Assembly (NCBI GenBank): GCA_963735445.1
Contig: CAVTLC010000004.1
Coordinates: forward strand, 186,001 to 250,000
Length of the DNA: 64,000 nucleotides
Direction: 5' to 3'
Origin: AP-15 sp963735445
GTDB lineage: Bacteria > Pseudomonadota > Alphaproteobacteria > ATCC43930 > CGMCC-115725
Shown: in pieces, positions 51,835 to 59,219 of the stretch
Position numbering within the stretch: position 1 is the stretch's first letter
Layout: every line of letters starts with the position of its first letter
Program-made: the position numbers and the translations under genes
Notes under the pieces: generated by a model
The model's input: only the letters and a program-made list of their open reading frames with translations
What the model was told of the DNA's origin: nothing
The model's database searches: none

Positions 51835-53367
51835 TCATGGCCGGGCGGCGGGTTCGGGGAGGGTGCGCTGGCGGCGGTAGCTGAGGGCTTCGGCGATGTG
51901 ACGGCGGCCGACGAGGGCGGCGCCTTCGAGATCCGCCAAGGTGCGGGCGACCCGCATAACGCGGTGATAACCGCGGGCCGACAGCCGCAGCCGCTCGGTC
52001 GCGCGCACCAGCAACGCCCGGCCCTCGGGATCGGGGGCGGCGACCTCGTCGAGCACTGCGCCATCGGCCTCGGCATTGGTGCGGATGCGATGCTCTTCGG
52101 GCAGATCGGCATAGCGCGTGGCCTGGCGCCGGCGCGCGGCCGCGACCCGTTTTGCGACTGCGGCGCTGCCCTCACTCGGCGGCGGCAACGCGAGATCGGC
52201 GGCCGAGACCGCCGGAACATCGATATGCAGATCGATACGGTCGAGCAACGGCCCGGATAACCGGCCCTGATATTCTTCGGCGCAGCGCGGGGCGCGGCCG
52301 CAGGCCTGCTCGGCGAAATGACCGCAACGGCACGGGTTCATCGCAGCGATTAGCTGAAACCGCGCCGGATAGGTGACGTGACCATTGGCGCGGGCAACGC
52401 TGACCCGGCCGGTTTCGAGCGGCTGACGCAATGCCTCAAGCGCGTTGCGGTTGAACTCGGGCAACTCGTCGAGAAACAGCACGCCTTGATGGGCGAGCGA
52501 GATTTCGCCCGGGCGCGCCCGCATGCCGCCGCCGACCAATGCCGGCAGCGACGCGGAATGGTGCGGCTCGCGAAACGGCCGCTCGCGGGTCAGACCGCTG
52601 CCGCGAAAACCGCCCGAGACCGATTGGATCATGCCGAGTTCGAGGGCCTCGGCGGGTTCGAGCGGCGGCAATAGTCCCGGGAGGCGCGCCGCCAGCATCG
52701 ACTTGCCCGATCCCGGCGGCCCGACCATCAACAAATTGTGACCGCCGGCGGCCGCGATCTCGATTGCGCGCTTGGCGCTTTCCTGGCCTTTGACGTCTTT
52801 CAGATCGAGCCCGGCCATCGTCGATGGCGCGAGCCGCGGCTCCGGCGGCGGCAATAGCTGCGAGCCTTTGAAATGATTGACGATCGCCAGCAGGCTGGGT
52901 GCGGCGATGACTTCGATCTCGCCGGCCCAGGCCGCCTCGCCACCGCAAGCGACAGGACAGATCAAAGCGCTCTCATGGCTGGCGGCGAACAGTCCGGCGA
53001 TCAGCACCCCGGCGACGCTGGTTATCGAGCCGTCGAGTGACAATTCTCCGAGTGCCGTATGAGCGGCGAGTTCGTCGGCCGGCAATGCCTCCATCGCCAC
53101 CAGCAAAGCGAGGGCGATCGGCAGGTCGAAATGGCTACCCTCCTTGAGCACGTCGGCCGGGGCGAGATTGACCGTGATGCGCTTTGGCGGCAATGACAGC
53201 CCGAGCGAACTCAGCGCCGAGCGCACCCGCTCGCGCGATTCAGCGACGGCTTTGTCGGGGAGCCCGACAATCGTAAAGGCCGGCAGGCCGGAGGCGATCG
53301 TCACCTGAGTTTCGACCTCGATGACCTCGATGCCATGGAACGCCACCGTGCGAACCTGCGCGGCCAT
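51835..53367 (-). CDS. comM: YifB/ComM Mg-chelatase-like AAA+ ATPase
   Basis: A 510-residue AAA+ protein. It has an N-terminal Lon-type fold region (VEVETQVTIASGLPAFTIVGLPDKAVAESRERVRSAL, HFDLPIALALLVAM), then Walker A GPPGSGKSMLAARL, Walker B GVLFLDELPEF, sensor-like MNPCRCG, and a C-terminal Mg-chelatase domain (SARGYHRVMRVARTLADLEG). ComM is a hexameric helicase that promotes branch migration during natural transformation and recombination. Start ATG 53367 follows AAGGA; the frame is open to 53583, but homologues start here. Confidence 0.93.
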   Translation of the reverse strand: MAAQVRTVAFHGIEVIEVETQVTIASGLPAFTIVGLPDKAVAESRERVRSALSSLGLSLPPKRITVNLAPADVLKEGSHFDLPIALALLVAMEALPADELAAHTALGELSLDGSITSVAGVLIAGLFAASHESALICPVACGGEAAWAGEIEVIAAPSLLAIVNHFKGSQLLPPPEPRLAPSTMAGLDLKDVKGQESAKRAIEIAAAGGHNLLMVGPPGSGKSMLAARLPGLLPPLEPAEALELGMIQSVSGGFRGSGLTRERPFREPHHSASLPALVGGGMRARPGEISLAHQGVLFLDELPEFNRNALEALRQPLETGRVSVARANGHVTYPARFQLIAAMNPCRCGHFAEQACGRAPRCAEEYQGRLSGPLLDRIDLHIDVPAVSAADLALPPPSEGSAAVAKRVAAARRRQATRYADLPEEHRIRTNAEADGAVLDEVAAPDPEGRALLVRATERLRLSARGYHRVMRVARTLADLEGAALVGRRHIAEALSYRRQRTLPEPAARP

Positions 53368-53537
53368 GTCCTTGCCTGCCCTTAACCCTAAAGTGGAATG
53401 TAAATGGGTGAAGGCAGCGATGCTAGCGCCATTACCGCTCAACGCAGCGCAAAAGTTGCCGCGGAGCGCAGGCGCGGTTAACCTAATCGCTGCTCCGACC
53501 GCTGAGCGACCGCAAAACTCACGCAAGGGAGACTGCT

Positions 53538-53969
53538 GTGTCCGACAACAACAGATGGTGGCTTTCGTGGGAGCCGCGCGCATTGAGCCTGTTGCGCTTT
53601 GTCACCGGCCTGGCCTTCCTGGATCATGGCACCGCCAAATTATTTGGTTTCCCCGCGATGCCAATGTTTGCTCACCTGCATTTGGCATCATTGATCGGGG
53701 TGCAGGGCATTATCGAAGTCATCGGCGGCGCGCTGATCTGCGTCGGCTTGTTCACCCGCCCGGTCGCTTTCATCCTTTGCGGGGACATGGCCGTCGCCTA
53801 CTTTATGTCGCACTCGCCCAAAAGCTTTTTCCCGGCGGTAAATAATGGCGACGCAGCCATTCTTTACTGCTTTATTTTCCTTTACCTGTTTGTCGCGGGG
53901 CCGGGGGTGTGGAGCCTCGATCGCCGGCGCGCGCGGCAACCCGCCCGTTTATCAGCCGCCCGGGCTTGA
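53538..53969 (+). CDS. DoxX family membrane protein
   Basis: A 143-residue protein with four helices (LRFVTGLAFLDHGTAKLF, IGVQGIIEVIGGALICVGL, VAFILCGDMAVAYFMSHS and AAILYCFIFLYLFVAGPGVW). The family's H-G-x-x-K-L in the first helix and E-x-x-G-G in the second are present. DoxX-like proteins associate with respiratory or redox membrane complexes; exact role unknown. Start is GTG with AAGGGAG before it. The last 18 bases overlap the convergent gmhB end. Confidence 0.87.
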   Translation: MSDNNRWWLSWEPRALSLLRFVTGLAFLDHGTAKLFGFPAMPMFAHLHLASLIGVQGIIEVIGGALICVGLFTRPVAFILCGDMAVAYFMSHSPKSFFPAVNNGDAAILYCFIFLYLFVAGPGVWSLDRRRARQPARLSAARA

Positions 53970-54554
53970 GCCGCTAGAGCCTGAGCCGCCGGCGACTGAC
54001 CGAGCGCGCGCCGCCAGAATCGGTGCGATAAAGGCGGCGAGGTTGCCGCCCGGAAACAAATGGCCGGCGATCCCAGCCGCCTCGGCGGCGGCGCAGTCGG
54101 ACGCCTTGTCGCCGACCAAAAAGCTTGCCTCGCGATCGACGGGCCAGCAGCGCAAGAGATCATTGATCATCCCCGGCGCCGGCTTGCGCCAATCGCTTAC
54201 CCGGCGATATTCGGCGCGCACGGCTTCGGGGTGAAACGGGCAATATCGGATGTCGTCAAGGCGCGCACCGATGATGCCAAGCTCTGCGGCGATGTGCGCG
54301 TGCAGATTTTGGACATCGGTCTCAGTGTATAAGCCGCGCGCAACCCCGGCCTGATTGGTGACGACAAAGACGAAATAGCCAGCCTCATTCAGCGCCTTGA
54401 CCGCCGCCTGGGCACCGTCGACCCAGCGAAAACGGTCGGGAGAGCCGACATAACCGTCATCATGGTTGAGCACGCCGTCGCGGTCGAGAAACACCGCCGG
54501 CCTGCGACACAGCCCGCGAGGCCGAGCGATCGAGGGATCGATGCCGCCTTGCAC
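53952..54554 (-). CDS. gmhB: D-glycero-D-manno-heptose-1,7-bisphosphate 7-phosphatase GmhB
   Basis: A 200-residue HAD-IIIA phosphatase. AVFLDRDGVLNHDDGYVG holds the nucleophile Asp and acid/base Asp, VVTNQAGVARGLYTE the second motif, YCPFHPE the zinc-loop (CxFHP), RKPAPGMI the lysine and FLVGDKASDCAAAEAAG the last Mg-binding aspartates. It removes the 7-phosphate in ADP-heptose synthesis for the LPS core. Start GTG 54554. It follows gmhA by 23 bases; both are on the strand of selB. Confidence 0.9.
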   Translation of the reverse strand: MQGGIDPSIARPRGLCRRPAVFLDRDGVLNHDDGYVGSPDRFRWVDGAQAAVKALNEAGYFVFVVTNQAGVARGLYTETDVQNLHAHIAAELGIIGARLDDIRYCPFHPEAVRAEYRRVSDWRKPAPGMINDLLRCWPVDREASFLVGDKASDCAAAEAAGIAGHLFPGGNLAAFIAPILAARARSVAGGSGSSGSSPGG

Positions 54555-54577
54555 TAATCAGCCCCGTGCAGTTCGGC

Positions 54578-55213
54578 CTAGCGTGGGAACAGGCGCTCTT
54601 CGACCAGACCGCAAACGATATGGCCGGCGATCATGTGGAGCTGCTGGATCAGCGGCGTCGAATCCGATGGCGCCAGAAGGCAGAAATCGCAGCGATCGCG
54701 CATCTCACCGCCGCTTTTCCCGGTAAAACCCACGACAGTCAGCCGCTTTGTGCGCGCCGCATCGATCGCGTGCAGAATGTTGCGTGAGCGGCCAGAGGTC
54801 GACAGTGCGATAAAGACGTCGCCGAGCGCGCCGAGACCGAGGACCTGTCGTTCGAAAACATGCTCGTAACCGTAATCATTGCCGATCGCGGTTAGGACCG
54901 AACTGTCGGTCGTCAAGGCGATGGCCGCGATCGGTGCGCGGTCGTAATTGAAGCGCGCCAGGAACTCACCGGCGAGGTGCTGGGCATCGCCGGCGCTGCC
55001 CCCGTTCCCCGCCAACAGCAGCTTGTGGCCGCTTGAGAGTGCATCCGCCGCCACCTTGGCGATGGCTGCGATTTCAGCGACGAAGGCGTGATCATCGATC
55101 GCCGCCTGTACGACATCGCGCGATTGCTTCAAGTAGTCGATGATTGCGTCCACACCCGCCCCTTCGGCTCTAGTACCGGTCGCGGCAAGTATATCGCGCG
55201 ACGGCGTTTGCAC
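54578..55213 (-). CDS. gmhA: Sedoheptulose-7-phosphate isomerase GmhA
   Basis: A ~211-residue SIS-domain isomerase. LLLAGNGGSAGDAQHLAGEF is the phosphosugar-binding loop, ALTTDSSVLTAIGNDYGYEHVFERQV is diagnostic of GmhA, and ALSTSGRSRNILHAI the second SIS loop; a C-terminal QQLHMIAGHIVCGLVE holds the catalytic/zinc residues. It converts sedoheptulose 7-phosphate to manno-heptose 7-phosphate, the first step to ADP-heptose. GTG 55213 is the first start; a GTG at 55153 (VDAIIDYLKQ) would give 191 residues, closer to the family length. Confidence 0.9.
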   Translation of the reverse strand: MQTPSRDILAATGTRAEGAGVDAIIDYLKQSRDVVQAAIDDHAFVAEIAAIAKVAADALSSGHKLLLAGNGGSAGDAQHLAGEFLARFNYDRAPIAAIALTTDSSVLTAIGNDYGYEHVFERQVLGLGALGDVFIALSTSGRSRNILHAIDAARTKRLTVVGFTGKSGGEMRDRCDFCLLAPSDSTPLIQQLHMIAGHIVCGLVEERLFPR

Positions 55214-55240
55214 ATTTCCCGATAGTACCGATCAGATATT

Positions 55241-57214
55241 TCAAAATGACTCACGCGCTGCGCCCCGGAAGATCCGGAGACGGTCGGGTTGCACCTTGCG
55301 CAGGTCGCCGCGGCGGATCGTGATCCCGGTGCGGTCGAAGAATTCGAGGATAATTATGGCGAGTTTGCGCCCGGTCGCGATGCGATCGCGGAAGGCGGCG
55401 GCTGTCACCGTGCCATCAGCCGCGGCATCGCACAGTTCTGCGAGGAGCTCTGCCATCTTATGGATGGTTTGGCGGAGGTAGAACCGGTCGGGAGCGACCT
55501 CGACAACCTCACCCATCCGGCCGAGCTGTTTCATCAGTTGTCGCATGGCGGTTTCCGATACCGACAGCTCGGCGGCGAGATCGCGCACCCACGCACCCGC
55601 AAAACCGGTATTTTCCAGCGATTCACGGATGCGCGTCCAGAGTGCGGCTTGGGCGGGCGGCAAGCCCGCGCAGTGGCCAGGAAGATGGATTGCGGTGCCG
55701 CTTAGCGCCAAGCCGCGCTCCTCGACCAGTGCTTCGACAATGGCTCGTAAAGAGGCGGGCGGCAGCCGGTCACCCAAGGCGAGGCGGAGCTGATCAAGGG
55801 TCAGGCCCGGGCTGGCCGGCGCTGTCCGGTGGTGCTCGGCCAAGGCTGTTTCGATCCGCTGCCGCAACACGGTGAAACGGCCTGGCGAGATCGCAAAACC
55901 ATGGCGGCGCCCATCCGCCCTCAGCACATGCGCACCGGCTTCGCGCCACGCTGATTGCGCCTCGCCCGCCGTTAGGCCCGAAGCGGCGGCGAACCGGTCG
56001 AGATCAACACCTGCAGCAGAAATCTCGAGAAGCCCGGCCAAGCTCGCCGCCGCTTTGGGCTGCGCGAGTGCTGCCAATGCTCTCAGCCGCTCGGGGCGGC
56101 GCCGCCAGCGAGCCGACGGGCCGGGGTCGAGAACAATGCCGCCGCCGATCGTCCGAGTGGCCGAAGCGTCACGGACGATAAAACGATCTCCGCGCCAGGC
56201 GCCGATGGCCTGGTCGAGCACCAGCTGCACCGGGTGCTCGATGCCGGGTTGCGGCGGCTTGTCATCGAACGGCAGCAGTCGCGCCCCGACCCGCGCCGCT
56301 CCGAGATGCAAATGAACCTTGAGCCCCGGCCGCACGCCGCGCGACGTATGTCCGAGCAGACGCAGCCGGGCATCGAGCCGGTCGGTCGGCATATGCAATG
56401 ACGGCGCGACCACCCAGTGGCCGCGCTGCACCCGTTCGCGATCGACCTGCGGACCGGCGATATTCAACGCGCAGCGATCACCCTTTTGCCCCGTTTGGGC
56501 TTTGCGATTGTTCGTGTGGATGCTGCGCACCCGAACCTCGATCCCGGAAGGTGTTAGCACCGCGCGCTCGCCGACCGAGATACGGCCCGCGGCGACGGTG
56601 CCGGTGACCACGACGCCGACCCCGGCGAGTACAAAACTGCGATCGACAGCCATTCTGAATTCACCTTGCGGCTCTAGCGCATCGAGCGCGAGGGCGGCAT
56701 CGGTCAGATACGCGTCAAGCTCGGCGATTCCCTGGCCGGTGACAGCCGAAACCGGCATGATTGCAGCATCCTGCAAAGCGGAGCCGCGAAGGAGGTCGCG
56801 GATTTCGAGCTCGGCCTCGACAAGCCGGTCGGGTGCTACGAGGTCGGATTTGGTCAGCGCCACCACGCCACGCTTCACCCCGAGCAACGAAACGATATCG
56901 AGGTGCTCGCGGGTCTGCGGCATCGGCCCATCATCCGCGGCCACTACCAGCAACACAAAATCGATGCCGGTGACCCCGGCGAGCATGTTGTGGATAAACC
57001 GCTCATGCCCCGGCACGTCGATAAAGCCGAGCATCCCCCCATCGCGCGACGCGTACGCGCCATCGATGGCCGGCAGCGCGCGATAGGCGAAGCCGAGATC
57101 GATCGTCATGCCCCGGCGTTTTTCTTCGGGCAGGCGATCGGCGTCGACTCCGGTCAGCGCGCGGACAAGCGCTGTCTTGCCGTGGTCGATGTGTCCCGCA
57201 GTGCCGATGATCAT
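55241..57214 (-). CDS. selB: Selenocysteine-specific elongation factor SelB
   Basis: A 657-residue GTPase. MIIGTAGHIDHGKTALVRALTGVDADRLPEEKRRGMTIDLGFAY carries the P-loop and switch I region; FIDVPGHERFIHNMLAG is G3 and ALTKSDLV is G4. After EF-Tu-like domains II-III come C-terminal winged helices (ETAMRQLMKQLGRMGEVVEVAPDRFYL and an FRDRIATGRKLAIIILEFFDRTG end) that bind the SECIS stem-loop. It delivers Sec-tRNA to UGA codons. No selA, selD, tRNA-Sec or selenoprotein gene is near. It heads a leftward run with gmhA and gmhB. Confidence 0.93.
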   Translation of the reverse strand: MIIGTAGHIDHGKTALVRALTGVDADRLPEEKRRGMTIDLGFAYRALPAIDGAYASRDGGMLGFIDVPGHERFIHNMLAGVTGIDFVLLVVAADDGPMPQTREHLDIVSLLGVKRGVVALTKSDLVAPDRLVEAELEIRDLLRGSALQDAAIMPVSAVTGQGIAELDAYLTDAALALDALEPQGEFRMAVDRSFVLAGVGVVVTGTVAAGRISVGERAVLTPSGIEVRVRSIHTNNRKAQTGQKGDRCALNIAGPQVDRERVQRGHWVVAPSLHMPTDRLDARLRLLGHTSRGVRPGLKVHLHLGAARVGARLLPFDDKPPQPGIEHPVQLVLDQAIGAWRGDRFIVRDASATRTIGGGIVLDPGPSARWRRRPERLRALAALAQPKAAASLAGLLEISAAGVDLDRFAAASGLTAGEAQSAWREAGAHVLRADGRRHGFAISPGRFTVLRQRIETALAEHHRTAPASPGLTLDQLRLALGDRLPPASLRAIVEALVEERGLALSGTAIHLPGHCAGLPPAQAALWTRIRESLENTGFAGAWVRDLAAELSVSETAMRQLMKQLGRMGEVVEVAPDRFYLRQTIHKMAELLAELCDAAADGTVTAAAFRDRIATGRKLAIIILEFFDRTGITIRRGDLRKVQPDRLRIFRGAARESF

Positions 57215-57665
57215 CTCAGCCGCAGCAAATGCTTGAGATCAGATCGTGTGCTCGGCATTTGCTCCGCGCGCGCAGCAGCTGGACGGGCGACCCGGTGATA
57301 GTTGACGAGCGAGGTCAGCTCACTGGAGTAACGGGAACGTGCCCACAAAAAAGGCAGACTTTCTCGCGGTCAACCGCCGGACAAATAAACGCGGATTGGT
57401 TTGCCGCGTTGCATGGCAGCTACGTCTTTTTGTCTCCTTGACCTTGCAGATATGACGATTGACCTCGCCGATCGACCTAATATGCTGTGCTCATCATAGA
57501 CCGTGGAGAAACAGCAACCTCGACCGACGCCACGCCTTGCAAACGACCTTCCTCAGCGCCGCGGTCTCGATCAAGGAGGAGCGGTCGAACAGAGAGGCAA
57601 CTCGCCGATCGACACTCAAAGAGAAAATCGAACGAGCGACAACATCCACTTTGCGGAGAACGATC
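57215..57665 (+). promoter_or_regulatory. Long leader region with a promoter candidate
   Basis: No gene is supported in this 450-base gap. TTGACC (57459-57464) and TATGCT (57481-57486), 16 bases apart, make a plausible promoter for the gene at 57666, which would leave a leader of ~170 bases. I searched for a tRNA-Sec gene next to selB and found none. Confidence 0.3.
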
Positions 57666-59135
57666 ATGCCCGTAGCGCAGCCCGTACAGTATTCGTCTGA
57701 CATCGAACCGCTGGTTCAGTTTATCGAGGAAACGTCTCCCGACGAGATCCTGGACCGGACGCTGGAGAAATTGCGCGCCGGGGTGCCGACGCAGACGATG
57801 CTAACCGCATCGGCGCTGGCGGTGATCCGCTCCACCGACCTCCCGCCAGGCCATCACGGCGGCCCGCTGCATCCCCTCGTCGGCTTGCACGCAGTGTCAC
57901 AGCTCGTCAACCGTCTCGAGGGCGAGGACAAATTCCTCCCGATCATGCAGCACGTGGCATTATCGAATAAGCATATCCATCACCCGGCGATGGGCCCCTA
58001 TGCGCTGTTGGATTTTGCTCCCGAGAATGCCGGCGGGGTCGAGGCGACCAAAGCGGCCTATTTCGCGGCGATCAATCGCGGCGAGTATAACAAGGCGGAT
58101 CACCTGTTTTTGTGGCTGTGGGATAATATGCCGCGCGTCGAAGCTTTCGACCTCTTGATGAGCGTGGCAATCCCCAAAAACATCATTGACGATCACTACT
58201 TCGCGTTCCCCGCCTTCACTTGGCGCGCGCTGGAGAACGAGGCGATCGATCCGGCGTATTTCTCGGTGATGATGCGGCCGGCGGTGCGCTATGTGTCGCG
58301 CTTCCCGACCGCGCCGGCGCTGCCGGACATCGAAATGTTGATCGAAGAGCATCAGCTGATGACCCGGGTCACCCGCCAGGAAACCGGCGATGACGAAACC
58401 GCCGCGATCGGCGAGCTCGGTGAGGGAATCGGCAAGGTTGGTGTTTTTGCCGAAATTCCGGTGCTGATGGCCAAGGCGCTGGCGGATGGCTTGTCAATCG
58501 AGGGCGCGGGCGAAGCGCTGTCGATCGGCGCTGCCGGTCTGTTCCTGCGTTCGCTGGGCGGCAATCCGATGGACGTGCACCTGCACACCAGCGCCAATCT
58601 GCGCCGTTACCTCTTGAGCTTCGAGGGCTTGAGCCTGCGCAACAAATTGCTGCTGCTGATGACATGGCAGTCGGGCCCAGAGATCCGCTCCACCGCCGGC
58701 CGGATGCAACCCTACCCGCAGCCGGACTGGACCGCCGTCGCGGCCCTGCCCCCGCGCTCGCAGGAGCAGCTGTTGGATGCCATCACCCACAGCATCTACA
58801 ACCAGCCCCCGACCGACTGGTCGCAGGTCAGCAATCTCGGGCTGATGCGGGCGGTGCCCGAAGTCAGAGCCACGGTGAATCTGGCGCAGCAATATGTGAA
58901 CAGCGGTTACGATGCGAAGGCGCTGATCGCGCGGCTCGCCGAGATCGTATGTCACGACAATTTCACCGAGATGCATGCGTTCAAGCATCACCAGGCGATC
59001 GTCGAGGAATTCCACGCTACGCGCGAGCCGTGGCGGTGGATGCATCTGGTTTGCGGTGTCCAGGCCGCGGCGATCTCGTTTGGCAAGAACATGAGCGTCT
59101 ATGAAGAGGCGCTGGAATTGCTGCACGCAGCGTAG
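57666..59135 (+). CDS. Unrecognised His-rich helical protein
   Basis: A 489-residue soluble, mostly helical protein starting MPVAQPVQYSSDIEPLVQFI. It has clustered histidines: DLPPGHHGGPLHPLVGLHAV (about residues 58-77), SNKHIHHPAMGPYALL, IPKNIIDDHYFAFPAFTWRAL, and near the C-terminus HDNFTEMHAFKHHQAIVEEFH. Such paired HH motifs could bind a metal. No signal peptide, membrane helix or nucleotide motif is seen, and I do not recognise the family; a resemblance to questin-oxidase-like proteins is possible but weak. The frame extends upstream, but the earlier part is low-complexity; the ATG at 57666 follows GCGGAGAAC. It has its own terminator downstream. Confidence 0.74.
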   Translation: MPVAQPVQYSSDIEPLVQFIEETSPDEILDRTLEKLRAGVPTQTMLTASALAVIRSTDLPPGHHGGPLHPLVGLHAVSQLVNRLEGEDKFLPIMQHVALSNKHIHHPAMGPYALLDFAPENAGGVEATKAAYFAAINRGEYNKADHLFLWLWDNMPRVEAFDLLMSVAIPKNIIDDHYFAFPAFTWRALENEAIDPAYFSVMMRPAVRYVSRFPTAPALPDIEMLIEEHQLMTRVTRQETGDDETAAIGELGEGIGKVGVFAEIPVLMAKALADGLSIEGAGEALSIGAAGLFLRSLGGNPMDVHLHTSANLRRYLLSFEGLSLRNKLLLLMTWQSGPEIRSTAGRMQPYPQPDWTAVAALPPRSQEQLLDAITHSIYNQPPTDWSQVSNLGLMRAVPEVRATVNLAQQYVNSGYDAKALIARLAEIVCHDNFTEMHAFKHHQAIVEEFHATREPWRWMHLVCGVQAAAISFGKNMSVYEEALELLHAA

Positions 59136-59161
59136 TCAAACGAGCTAGACGACTGACGCAA

Positions 59162-59198
59162 ATGGCGGAGGGGCCCTTGCCTCTCCGCCATCTTTATT
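59162..59198. terminator. Bidirectional rho-independent terminator
   Basis: ATGGCGGAG-GGC (59162-59173) and GCC-T-CTCCGCCAT (59179-59191) form a strong stem with a short loop, followed rightward by CTTTATT. It lies between the convergent ends of the His-rich protein gene and the copper ATPase gene and can serve both. Confidence 0.75.
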
Positions 59199-59219
59199 CC
59201 GGTTACAGCTTATGTTCGG

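Noticed and set aside
57215..57458. Possible tRNA-Sec (selC) beside selB
   Set aside because: Searched both strands for the long acceptor/variable arms and UCA anticodon context; nothing fits.
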